This document shows, piece after piece, positions 44,641 to 52,495 of a stretch of 64,000 nt of DNA. Both the position numbers and the translations under genes were made by a program. This DNA comes from Catonella massiliensis (GTDB taxonomy: Bacteria > Bacillota > Clostridia > Lachnospirales > Lachnospiraceae): assembly GCF_016651435.1 (NCBI RefSeq), contig NZ_JAEPRJ010000001.1:1178001-1242000 (forward strand), in the 5' to 3' direction. Every line of letters starts with the position of its first letter. Positions within the stretch are counted from its first letter, which is position 1. The notes under the pieces were generated by a model, which worked only from the letters and a program-made list of their open reading frames with translations, was not told the DNA's origin and did no database searches.

Positions 44641-46320
44641 TTATTCAACCTCTAATATCACGCACTGATAAGGACTAAGCTTTATGGTGCTATCGTTTAC
44701 AAATTCTACCTTCTTCATATTTGATAAGATATTAGTCTTGCATTTCTTTTCAAGCTTTACAGTTTTTTCTTCTTTCTCAAAATTGCCAAGTACAAGCAGG
44801 GTTTGTTTTTCGCCTTCTCTGTAAAATGCCATAAGATTATGCTCATTTTCAAGGTAAGGCACCACCTCTCCATAGACGATTGTATCCTTATATGCTTCAT
44901 TTTTTCTAAGAGCAGTTAACTTCCTGTAGTAGTTAAGAACAGAGTTTTCATCATCTATCTGAGACTTTACATTGATTTTTTTGTATTTAGGGTTGACCAT
45001 AAGCCAAGGAGTTCCTGTGGTAAATCCGGTATTGTCACTGTCATCCCACTGCATAGGAGTTCTTGCATTATCCCTGCTGAACTTCTTAACAGCATTAAAT
45101 GCATCCTCTTTTGACAGACCTGCATCAAGTGCATTCTGATACTCACCTATAGAAGATATGTCATCTATTTCCTCCATACCTGTAAAATCACAGTTTTCCA
45201 TACCTATTTCCTGCCCCTGATAGATGAAAGGAAGTCCCTTCATCATAAGCTGCATAGTTCCAAGAAGTTTCTTTGAGTCATCGTTTATATCACAGGTCTG
45301 AAGGAAATAACTGGCACCTCTTGGTAAATCGTGGTTTTCTATGATTGTAGAAATATAACCTAAATCATTTACTCTAGCTTGAGTTTCAAAGCAGCAGTTT
45401 CTATAGTCATCAGGTGTAATTGGCTTTGCAGCATACCACCCCTTGTCACTCTTGCCAAATCCTACCTCGTTAAAGTCAAACATAGTTGAAAAATGGCCGT
45501 CATCACCTATAAATATAGGGATATCCTCCGTTCTGTCTGTAAATACCTCTCCAACTGTAAATGCGTCGTGTTTATCAAAGGTATGTAGTCTAAGCTCATG
45601 AAGGTAGGTATCTACATTTTTTGCATCACCAAGCATCTTCGCACATATAACGGTGCCATCTTCCCTGTCGGGAGGATAGTTATAAGAGGTAAATGGAAGA
45701 GCCTTGCTTATATTCATTATGGCATCGACTCTAAAACCTGCAAGCCCCTTATCGAGCCACCAGTTAATCATTTTGTAGATTTCATCACGAAGCTTAGGGT
45801 TCTCCCAGTTTAAATCCGGTTGCTTTTTATGAAAGAGGTGAAGATAATATTTATCAGTTCCTTCAATCTTTTCCCAGGCACTTCCGCCAAAGTAGGAGCG
45901 CCAGTTATTTGGAGGGTTGCCATTTACTCCGTCTTCTATGAAAAAATATTTGGCATACTCACTATCCAGATCTGCCATAGCTTTCTTAAACCATTCGTGC
46001 TCGTCAGAACAGTGATTGATAACCAAGTCCATCAAGATGTACATATTTCTCTTCTTTGCCTCTACAAGCAATTCATCCATATCAGCCATGGTTCCAAATC
46101 TTGGATCTATATCATAGTAATCCGCTATATCATAGCCCTGGTCAGCAAGCGGAGAAGGATAGCAGGGTGAAAGCCATATGATGTCAACACCCAGCTCCTT
46201 AAGGTAATCAAGCTTGTTAATTACACCTCTTAAATCGCCTATTCCATTTCCTTTTGTATCCAAAAAGCTCTTTGGATATATTTGATATGCTACCTTTTCG
46301 TGCCACCATTTTTTCTTCAT
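44641..46320 (-). CDS. GH13 alpha-glucosidase (second paralogue)
   Basis: A 559-residue cytoplasmic GH13 enzyme opening KKKWWHEKVAYQIYPKSFLD. Catalytic residues are visible: nucleophile D199 in AGFRVDAIMN, acid/base E258 in TVGEVFTD and D331 in IENHDLPR. The residue after the nucleophile is Ala200, unlike the Val in the paralogue at 5538-7196. By the known rule for this subfamily, Ala points to preference for alpha-1,4 bonds (maltose, maltodextrins). The ribosome binding site is AAAGGAGAG. It is read towards the chemoreceptor gene and has its own promoter at 46403-46431. Confidence 0.92.
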   Translation of the reverse strand: MKKKWWHEKVAYQIYPKSFLDTKGNGIGDLRGVINKLDYLKELGVDIIWLSPCYPSPLADQGYDIADYYDIDPRFGTMADMDELLVEAKKRNMYILMDLVINHCSDEHEWFKKAMADLDSEYAKYFFIEDGVNGNPPNNWRSYFGGSAWEKIEGTDKYYLHLFHKKQPDLNWENPKLRDEIYKMINWWLDKGLAGFRVDAIMNISKALPFTSYNYPPDREDGTVICAKMLGDAKNVDTYLHELRLHTFDKHDAFTVGEVFTDRTEDIPIFIGDDGHFSTMFDFNEVGFGKSDKGWYAAKPITPDDYRNCCFETQARVNDLGYISTIIENHDLPRGASYFLQTCDINDDSKKLLGTMQLMMKGLPFIYQGQEIGMENCDFTGMEEIDDISSIGEYQNALDAGLSKEDAFNAVKKFSRDNARTPMQWDDSDNTGFTTGTPWLMVNPKYKKINVKSQIDDENSVLNYYRKLTALRKNEAYKDTIVYGEVVPYLENEHNLMAFYREGEKQTLLVLGNFEKEEKTVKLEKKCKTNILSNMKKVEFVNDSTIKLSPYQCVILEVE

Positions 46321-46402
46321 CTATACTCTCCTTTAATCATTATTTCGTCACCATTTGAATGTAATTATTCTGCAATCAGTCTTACACTATCCTGACACTT
46401 GT

Positions 46403-46431
46403 ATAATATAACAAACTAAAGGCTATATCAA
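46403..46431 (-). promoter_or_regulatory. Promoter of the second alpha-glucosidase gene
   Basis: On the minus strand, TTGATA (46431-46426), 17-bp spacer, TATTAT (46408-46403). The -10 region lies in an imperfect palindrome TTGTTATATTATACAA, a possible operator. Confidence 0.55.
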
Positions 46432-46464
46432 TACTTAATAGAATTATTTGATTATCTAAGGGAA

Positions 46465-46494
46465 TTGATATATACTATCTAAGTACGATAAAAT
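46465..46494 (+). promoter_or_regulatory. Promoter of the LURP-one-like gene and rimO operon
   Basis: TTGATA (46465-46470), 18-bp spacer, TAAAAT (46489-46494), ending about 40 nt before the next start codon. Divergent from the glucosidase promoter. Confidence 0.5.
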
Positions 46495-46537
46495 TTAAGT
46501 TGATGTATAAAAGTGATGGAGATTAAGGAGCTTTCTT

Positions 46538-47023
46538 ATGTATGAATTATATATTAAACAGAAGGTATTTAAGATAACTGACCACTATGAGGTTATGGAT
46601 TCAAATCAAAATCCTGTCTATCGTGTAGATCAGGACTTCAGACTGGTAGGCAATACAGTACATGTTAGCAGGATGGACGGCAGTGAGGCCTTTGTTATCA
46701 ATAAAAGGGTGCTTACAATAATGCCTAAGTATGATGTCGATTTTAGCAATGGGAAAACGGCATTTATTAAGCAAAAATTTACTTTTTTTATAAAGTCAAT
46801 AGATATGTATTTTGATAATAAGTTACTTAGTCTCGATGGAAGCTTATGGGATTTGGATTTTAGAGTGTTTTCTGATAACAATGAGATTGGTAATATCAGT
46901 AGGAAAATTCTTGCTTGGGGGGATACCTATGTAATTAGCGTATTTGATCCTGAATTTGAAGAAGCCTTGCTGGCACTGACAATTGCGGTTGACAATATTA
47001 AGGATAATGAAGGAAACGGTTGA
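46538..47023 (+). CDS. LURP-one-related (YxjI-like) protein
   Basis: A 161-residue beta-barrel type protein of the LURP-one/Tubby-like fold: KQKVFKITDHYEVMDSNQNPVYRV at the start, then repeated strand motifs such as FTFFIKSIDMYFDNKLLSLDGS. The family is widespread, with membrane or phospholipid binding proposed for some members but no clear bacterial role. RBS GGAG. rimO starts 11 bp downstream, so it is the first gene of a run continuing through rimO, pgsA and cinA. Confidence 0.75.
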   Translation: MYELYIKQKVFKITDHYEVMDSNQNPVYRVDQDFRLVGNTVHVSRMDGSEAFVINKRVLTIMPKYDVDFSNGKTAFIKQKFTFFIKSIDMYFDNKLLSLDGSLWDLDFRVFSDNNEIGNISRKILAWGDTYVISVFDPEFEEALLALTIAVDNIKDNEGNG

Positions 47024-47034
47024 TTGGAGAGTAA

Positions 47035-48429
47035 ATGACAGAAAAAATATATCTGGTATCGCTTGGCTGCGATAAAAACCTTGTAGACTCAGAAATTATG
47101 CTTGGGCTTTTAAGTAAAGAAGGCTATGCGATAACTAATGAGCTTAGTGAAGCTGACTATGCCATAGTAAATAGCTGCTGCTTCATTGGGGATGCAAAAG
47201 AAGAAAGTATAAATACAATTATAGAAATAGGGGAACTTAAAAAAGAAGGTAAGCTTAAAGGACTCATTGTGACAGGCTGTCTTGCACAAAGATACCAGTC
47301 AATGATTACTGATGAACTTCCTGAGGCAGATGCTGTTATAGGTACAACTGCTTATGATAACATTGTATCTGCCATTGCTGAGATAAAGTCTAAAAATGGC
47401 TTAGCTGATAAATCTCTCTACATAGAGGACCTTGAAAGGCTGGCTGGAGGAGAGGAACACAGACTCGTGCCTGCCGGAGAGATTTCATCTTATATTAAGA
47501 TAGCGGAAGGCTGTAACAAACGCTGCACTTACTGTATTATTCCGTATATCCGTGGTAATTATAGAAGTATTCCTATGGAAACAATTGTTAAAGAGGCAGA
47601 AGAGTTGGCTAAACAGGGAACAAAAGAGCTTCTTTTGGTGGCTCAGGAGACTACACTGTATGGAGTTGACATTTACGGTAAGAAAGCACTTCCTGATTTA
47701 GTTCACGAATTATCAGAAATAAGTGGAATTGAATGGATAAGACTGTTATACTGTTATCCGGAAGAAATAACAGATGAGATAATTGAAGCAATCAAGAATG
47801 AAAAAAAGGTCTGTCATTACATAGATTTGCCTATTCAGCATAGTTCTGATGCAATTCTAAGGAAAATGGCAAGAAAGACAAATCAGGCTGAACTGAGGGA
47901 GAGAATTGCTAAACTTCGTAAAGAGATACCTGATATCACCCTTAGGACTACACTTATCACAGGTTTCCCGGGTGAAACTGAAGAAGACTTTAAGGAGCTT
48001 TACAACTTTGTAGACGAGATGGAATTTGACCGTCTGGGGGTGTTTACATATTCTGCCGAGGAGGGTACTCCTGCTGCTGAAATGGATGGTCAGGTAGACG
48101 AAGAAGTAAAAACCGCCAGAAGGAATGAAATAATGGAGCTTCAGCAGGAGATATCGGCTGAAAAAGCAGAGGGTAGAATAGGGAAGGTCTATGAAGTCCT
48201 TGTTGAAGGCACGGTACCTGTTGATTCTGTTAATGGCGAGGCTTTTGCTTCAATTATGGAGGTAAACGAAGATGGAAAGAAAGTCTATATAGGAAGAACC
48301 TATATGGATGCTCCTGATGTTGACGGACAGGTGTTTTTTGAATCTGACTACGAAATTATGTCAGGTGAGCTTGTGGAGGTTGAAATAATTGCCTCAGACG
48401 AGTATGATTTATTTGGAGTATTGATTTAG
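47035..48429 (+). CDS. rimO: Ribosomal protein S12 methylthiotransferase RimO
   Basis: A 464-residue radical-SAM enzyme that adds a methylthio group to Asp of ribosomal protein S12. The N-terminal UPF0004 domain opens LVSLGCDKNLVDSE, with cysteines in VNSCCF and VTGCLAQRY for the second cluster. The radical-SAM cluster is C160-x3-C164-x2-C167 in EGCNKRCTYC, followed by IPYIRG. A C-terminal TRAM domain (~395-464) completes it. The Asp-Lys in GCDKN is typical of RimO rather than MiaB. Followed by pgsA after 11 bp. Confidence 0.96.
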   Translation: MTEKIYLVSLGCDKNLVDSEIMLGLLSKEGYAITNELSEADYAIVNSCCFIGDAKEESINTIIEIGELKKEGKLKGLIVTGCLAQRYQSMITDELPEADAVIGTTAYDNIVSAIAEIKSKNGLADKSLYIEDLERLAGGEEHRLVPAGEISSYIKIAEGCNKRCTYCIIPYIRGNYRSIPMETIVKEAEELAKQGTKELLLVAQETTLYGVDIYGKKALPDLVHELSEISGIEWIRLLYCYPEEITDEIIEAIKNEKKVCHYIDLPIQHSSDAILRKMARKTNQAELRERIAKLRKEIPDITLRTTLITGFPGETEEDFKELYNFVDEMEFDRLGVFTYSAEEGTPAAEMDGQVDEEVKTARRNEIMELQQEISAEKAEGRIGKVYEVLVEGTVPVDSVNGEAFASIMEVNEDGKKVYIGRTYMDAPDVDGQVFFESDYEIMSGELVEVEIIASDEYDLFGVLI

Positions 48430-48440
48430 GAGGAGATAAT

Positions 48441-48980
48441 ATGAATCTGCCTAATAAGATTACGGTATTCAGGATACTTATGATACCATTTTTTGTGGCA
48501 TGTATGCTTATTAAAGAAATCCCATATCATGAGATTATAGCGGGAGTAATATTTATAATTGCTGCACTTTCAGACCTTGTTGACGGCAAGATAGCAAGAC
48601 GATTTAATCTTGTCACCAATTTTGGTAAGTTTATGGATCCGCTTGCGGATAAGCTGCTTGTTCAGTCTGCCCTGCTTTGCTTTGTTGCGAACGGACTTTT
48701 ACCTGCCTGGATTGCAATTGTTATAATGAGCAGGGAGTTTATTATAAGCGGTTTTAGGCTTGTTGCTGCAGATAAAGGAATAGTGATAGCGGCTGGTTAC
48801 CTGGGAAAGCTTAAAACCGTATTTCAGATGGTGATGAGTGTTATGTTGATTTTCCATTTTTCTCATCCTGTTTGGCTTGCTACGGAGCAGATTTTTATAT
48901 GGGGTTCACTCATACTGACAATTGTTTCACTTATTGATTATTTTATCAAAAATAAAGATGTGCTAAAGGAAACAAAGTAA
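48441..48980 (+). CDS. pgsA: CDP-diacylglycerol-glycerol-3-phosphate 3-phosphatidyltransferase
   Basis: A 179-residue membrane enzyme making phosphatidylglycerol phosphate. The CDP-alcohol phosphotransferase signature D-G-x2-A-R-x8-G-x3-D-x3-D is present in DLVDGKIARRFNLVTNFG, continuing KFMDPLADK. There are about five membrane helices. RBS AGGAGG. Its stop shares one base with the cinA start (TAATG), so the genes are translationally coupled. The rimO-pgsA-cinA order is common in Firmicutes. Confidence 0.95.
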   Translation: MNLPNKITVFRILMIPFFVACMLIKEIPYHEIIAGVIFIIAALSDLVDGKIARRFNLVTNFGKFMDPLADKLLVQSALLCFVANGLLPAWIAIVIMSREFIISGFRLVAADKGIVIAAGYLGKLKTVFQMVMSVMLIFHFSHPVWLATEQIFIWGSLILTIVSLIDYFIKNKDVLKETK

Positions 48981-49462
48981 TGAAACTTGAAGAAGAGGTA
49001 GTTCAAAGGCTATTAGAGAAAAAATTAACAATTACAACGGCAGAGTCCTGCACAGGAGGACTAATAGGTGCCACTATTGTAAATGTATCCGGTGCTTCAG
49101 GCTGTTTTAACGAGGGCTATATTACTTATGCAAATGAAGCAAAAGTGAGGCTTTTAGGAGTGAAGGAAGAAAACATAAGTAAATACGGCGTGGTCAGCGA
49201 TATAGTTGTTAAAGAGATGGCAAAAGGGGCATTAAAGTCTGCTTCTGCCGACATAGCGGTAGCTGTATCGGGGATAGCAGGCCCGCTTGGCGGTAGCCCT
49301 TCAAAGCCTGTAGGTACTGTGTTTATTGGTCTTTGCATTAAGGATAAAAATACGAAAGCTCTGTCTTGTAGAGCCTATGAATTTCATTTTCAGGGTGATA
49401 GAACAGAGATTAGACATAAAACTGTACAGGAAGCATTAAAAATTATTCTATCTGCCACATAA
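48980..49462 (+). CDS. pncC: Nicotinamide-nucleotide amidohydrolase (PncC/CinA C-terminal domain)
   Basis: A 160-residue stand-alone CinA C-terminal domain. Motifs: TAESCTGGLIGATIVNVSGAS, YITYANEAKVRLLGV and AVSGIAGPLGGSPSKPVGTV. The enzyme deamidates NMN to nicotinate mononucleotide for NAD recycling. The N-terminal molybdopterin-like domain of full CinA is absent, so competence functions are not implied. Start codon overlaps pgsA by one base. Confidence 0.92.
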   Translation: MKLEEEVVQRLLEKKLTITTAESCTGGLIGATIVNVSGASGCFNEGYITYANEAKVRLLGVKEENISKYGVVSDIVVKEMAKGALKSASADIAVAVSGIAGPLGGSPSKPVGTVFIGLCIKDKNTKALSCRAYEFHFQGDRTEIRHKTVQEALKIILSAT

Positions 49463-49513
49463 TTGACAACAACCCTCCTTATTCTATATATGTGATAATA
49501 GGAAAGGAGGGTT
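49463..49513 (+). promoter_or_regulatory. Promoter plus ribosome-site-sequestering hairpin upstream of lipoprotein gene
   Basis: TTGACA (49463-49468) with TATATA (49485-49490) at 16 bp. AACCCTCCTT (49471-49480) and AAGGAGGGTT (49504-49513) form a perfect 10-bp stem, and the right arm is the Shine-Dalgarno site. Transcripts starting near 49497 lack the left arm; read-through transcripts from cinA contain it and would hide the site. Confidence 0.6.
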
Positions 49514-49515
49514 CA

Positions 49516-50115
49516 ATGTTTAAAAAATTAAGAGGAATTATATTGTGTGTAGTAGCCGCTTCCCTGGTTTTGACTTCGTGTGGAAACAAAGCGGATAATG
49601 ATAAAAAAGAAGCTTCTAAAACTGAATCATCTGTCGGAAATTCTGTAAATGGTTCATCAAGTGTAGTAAATACTGTGATAAAAGTTCCTGAAAAGGGTGG
49701 AAATTCTAAGCATATAAGCATTACTCAGCAAAAGGTGACCATATATTCTGTTGATGCTGAAAGTGATAAGATACAAGCTAAAAACAGTATGATAACCATA
49801 AAGGAAGAACTGATACCTCAGGATATTATTGATGCTGTATTGTTTGAACTTGATGACTTGATAGATGGTGATGCAATTGCTAATACCTTGACAGACAAGG
49901 ATTCTGTTACGATAAATTTTATTACCAAGAACAAAGACTACCCTTTTGGAAAGAAGTCTCAGGTAGAGGATGTTGTTGTACTTGATTGCATATCGTACAG
50001 TATATTTGACAATTTTAAGGATTTTAAGAAAATTTATTTTAAATTGAATGGAGAGGCATTTAGGTCGAAACAGCTTAAGCTGTCAGATACTAAGCCGTTT
50101 ATGATAAATGAGTAA
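49516..50115 (+). CDS. Small lipoprotein, unknown function
   Basis: A 199-residue protein starting ATG 49516 directly after GGAAAGGAGGG; a GTG in the same frame at 49492 is rejected because it lies within the leader hairpin. A lipoprotein signal peptide ends at LTSC (cysteine at ~21), then a Lys/Glu/Ser linker, then a mixed domain without a recognised family. It would be anchored to the outer face of the membrane. It overlaps the following flavoprotein gene by 8 bp, though there is no evident functional link. Confidence 0.75.
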   Translation: MFKKLRGIILCVVAASLVLTSCGNKADNDKKEASKTESSVGNSVNGSSSVVNTVIKVPEKGGNSKHISITQQKVTIYSVDAESDKIQAKNSMITIKEELIPQDIIDAVLFELDDLIDGDAIANTLTDKDSVTINFITKNKDYPFGKKSQVEDVVVLDCISYSIFDNFKDFKKIYFKLNGEAFRSKQLKLSDTKPFMINE

Positions 50116-51343
50116 AGTATTGGTAATAGGTGCCGGAGCTGCCGGTAGCATGGCTGCTATATTTGCGGCGAGGGCGGGAAATGATGTCATTGTATTTGAA
50201 AAAAATGCCAAGACCGGTAAGAAGATTTATATTACAGGTAAGGGGCGCTGTAACCTTACTAATGCTGTAGAAAATGAGGAGCTTATAAAGAACACCATAC
50301 GGAATCCTAAGTTTATGTACAGTGCCTACTCAGCATTTTCAAGTAACGACACTATTGGTTTCTTTGAGAAACTAAATTGTCCGATAAAGGTAGAGAGAGG
50401 AAATAGGGCATTTCCCGAAAGTGACCATTCCTCAGATATAATCAAAGCACTTGATAAGGCAATGGAAGAGGCAGGGGTCAAAGTCAGATATAATACACCT
50501 GTAGAACAGCTTGTTATCAGTGATGATGGAGCCACTATAAAGGGTATTAAACTAAGAGATGGTAAGATGGTTGAAGCCGATAAGGTTATTGTGGCTACAG
50601 GTGGAATATCCTACAGGTCAACAGGCTCAACAGGGGATGGGTATGAGTTTGCAAAGCAGGCAGGGCATACCGTCAAAGATTTAAGGCCCAGTCTTGTAGC
50701 CCTTGAGGTAAAAGAGAGCTTTGTAAAAGAACTTGAAGGTCTTTCACTAAAAAATGTCAGAGTTATAGTTAAGAACGGTAAGAAGACTTTGTTTAATGAA
50801 CTAGGCGAGATGCTATTTACCAGAAACGGCGTAAGCGGTCCTCTTATTCTCTCTGCAAGCAGTATTGCAGGTGACATATTTTATAGTGAGGGTGGAGAGT
50901 TAAGTATAGACTTAAAGCCTGCACTTACTGAGGATGAACTGGACGCAAGACTTCTTAGGGATTTTACTGAGTTTAGGGCTAAGGCGCTTAAGAATGCTCT
51001 TGATAAGCTCTTGCCTAAAAGCCTAATTCCTGTTTTTCTAGAGAGAACAAAAATTAATACAGAAAAAAAGGCAGGGGACTTAACTAAATCAGAAAGAAGT
51101 GTTATAATAGGGTTGCTTAAGCATTTTACACTGCAGGTAACAGGGCTTAGAGGCTATGAAGAAGCAGTTATAACAAAAGGTGGAGTATCTGTTAAAGAAA
51201 TCAATCCTAAAACAATGGAGTCTAAGTTAGTGAAAGGACTTTATTTTGTTGGAGAGGTCTTGGATGTAGATGCTCTTACCGGTGGATTTAACCTGCAGAT
51301 TGCGTGGTCTACAGGTGTAGTTGCAGGTAGTGATATTATTTAA
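50108..51343 (+). CDS. NAD(P)/FAD-dependent oxidoreductase, HI0933/BaiN family
   Basis: A 411-residue flavoprotein. The FAD-binding Rossmann motif is VLVIGAGAAGSMAAIFAARAG, followed by the family-specific GKKIYITGKGRCNLTN. Near the C-terminus are ITKGGVSVKEINPKTMES and GLYFVGEVLDVDALTGGFNLQ, which close the FAD site. Members include BaiN, implicated in bile-acid 7-dehydroxylation in Clostridium, but most are uncharacterised housekeeping-linked proteins and the usual neighbour is cmk, as nearly here. I do not infer bile-acid metabolism. ATG 50108 overlaps the lipoprotein stop. Confidence 0.85.
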   Translation: MSKVLVIGAGAAGSMAAIFAARAGNDVIVFEKNAKTGKKIYITGKGRCNLTNAVENEELIKNTIRNPKFMYSAYSAFSSNDTIGFFEKLNCPIKVERGNRAFPESDHSSDIIKALDKAMEEAGVKVRYNTPVEQLVISDDGATIKGIKLRDGKMVEADKVIVATGGISYRSTGSTGDGYEFAKQAGHTVKDLRPSLVALEVKESFVKELEGLSLKNVRVIVKNGKKTLFNELGEMLFTRNGVSGPLILSASSIAGDIFYSEGGELSIDLKPALTEDELDARLLRDFTEFRAKALKNALDKLLPKSLIPVFLERTKINTEKKAGDLTKSERSVIIGLLKHFTLQVTGLRGYEEAVITKGGVSVKEINPKTMESKLVKGLYFVGEVLDVDALTGGFNLQIAWSTGVVAGSDII

Positions 51344-51359
51344 TTAAGGGGGTATTACA

Positions 51360-51731
51360 ATGAATAAGCTAAACACAGACAAGGCACCGGCAGCAATCGG
51401 ACCATACAGCCAGGGTGTAGAGGTACAGGGACTTGTATTTACAAGTGGTCAGATACCAATCAATCCGGCAGTAGGAAAGATTGAGGCAGAGGGAATTGAG
51501 GCTCAGGCAGAACAGTCTTGCAAGAATGTTGAGGCTGTACTTGAAGCAGCAGGTCTTTCTATGAATGATGTAGTAAAGACAACCTGTCTGCTTGCCAACA
51601 TGGAAGACTTTGCGGTATTTAATAAAGTATATGAGAAATACTTTATTAGCAAGCCTGCAAGATCCTGCTTTGCAGTAAAAGCACTTCCGGCAGGTGCATT
51701 GGTTGAGATTGAAGCTATTGCTTCTAAGTAA
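51360..51731 (+). CDS. ridA: RidA family enamine/imine deaminase
   Basis: A 123-residue protein of the YjgF/YER057c/UK114 family: APAAIGPYSQGVEVQGLVFTSGQIPINP near the start and ARSCFAVKALPAGALVEIEAIA near the end, holding the conserved Arg that binds the substrate carboxylate. RidA hydrolyses reactive 2-aminoacrylate made by PLP enzymes such as threonine/serine dehydratase; a threonine ammonia-lyase lies 11 kb away. RBS AAGGGGG. Ended by a hairpin before cmk. Confidence 0.93.
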   Translation: MNKLNTDKAPAAIGPYSQGVEVQGLVFTSGQIPINPAVGKIEAEGIEAQAEQSCKNVEAVLEAAGLSMNDVVKTTCLLANMEDFAVFNKVYEKYFISKPARSCFAVKALPAGALVEIEAIASK

Positions 51732-51738
51732 AATAATG

Positions 51739-51773
51739 AGGGACAAACGGAGCCTCACTTCGTTTGTCCTTTA
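51739..51773 (+). terminator. Terminator-like hairpin between ridA and cmk
   Basis: GGACAAACG (51741-51749) pairs perfectly with CGTTTGTCC (51761-51769), followed by TTTAAT. The short T run suggests partial termination. Confidence 0.65.
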
Positions 51774-51792
51774 ATCAAACTAAGAGGATATA

Positions 51793-52470
51793 ATGAACAA
51801 AGAAATAGCAATTGACGGACCTGCGGGGGCCGGTAAAAGTACCATAGCAAAAAGAGTGGCCGAAAAGTTAGGACTAATCTATGTAGATACAGGTGCTATG
51901 TTTAGAGCGATTGCCCTTTACATGACGGGAAAGTGTGTCAAAAGCAATGAGACTGACAAAGTTAAAGAAGAGTTAAATAACATCCGTCTTGACATAGTCT
52001 ATGAAAATGGTGAACAGCAGATTATATTAAATGATGAAAATGTGAGCAGGCTTATTAGAAATCCTGAAATAAGTAAGGCTGCATCTTCATTTGCACAGGT
52101 TCCCGAGGTAAGGGAAAGGCTTTTAATACTGCAAAGAGAACTGGCTGACAAAAGACCTGTAGTTATGGATGGAAGAGACATAGGTACAAAGGTACTTCCT
52201 TCTGCGGCGGTTAAGATATTTTTAACTGCAGATGTGAGGGTTAGGGCCGAGAGAAGATATAAAGAACTTACTGATAAAGGTGAAAAGGTTAATTTAGAAG
52301 ACATTATGTCCGATATAAAGAGTAGGGATGAGCAGGATATGAATAGAAAGGTTTCACCTCTTGTACAGGCCGGTGATGCTGTGTTGGTTGATACATCTTC
52401 ACTTAGCATTGATGAAGTGGTTGATACCATAATAAAAATAGCCTGTGACAAGAATCCTGACTTTATCTAG
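51793..52470 (+). CDS. cmk: Cytidylate kinase
   Basis: A 225-residue nucleoside monophosphate kinase. P-loop GPAGAGKST at residues 8-16, then DTGAMFRAIA, RNPEISKAASSFA and the DGRDIGTKV CMP-binding stretch. It phosphorylates CMP and dCMP. The order cmk then ispH-rpsA is the usual one in Clostridia (in many other bacteria cmk precedes rpsA alone). RBS AGAGGAT. Confidence 0.96.
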   Translation: MNKEIAIDGPAGAGKSTIAKRVAEKLGLIYVDTGAMFRAIALYMTGKCVKSNETDKVKEELNNIRLDIVYENGEQQIILNDENVSRLIRNPEISKAASSFAQVPEVRERLLILQRELADKRPVVMDGRDIGTKVLPSAAVKIFLTADVRVRAERRYKELTDKGEKVNLEDIMSDIKSRDEQDMNRKVSPLVQAGDAVLVDTSSLSIDEVVDTIIKIACDKNPDFI

Positions 52471-52495
52471 AGTCTCTTAGAAAGGGAAACTATAT

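Noticed and set aside
46391..46408. TGACACTTGTAT identical to part of the MITE right end
   Set aside because: A 12-base match with no partner end and no flanking repeat; it overlaps a functional-looking promoter, so chance is likely.
50108..51343. BaiN-like flavoprotein as evidence for bile-acid dehydroxylation
   Set aside because: The family is widespread, and no other bai-type genes are nearby.
52310..52317. TCCGATAT inside cmk as a second sigma-D promoter
   Set aside because: There is no TAAA-like element at the right spacing and it lies within a coding region far from a start codon.
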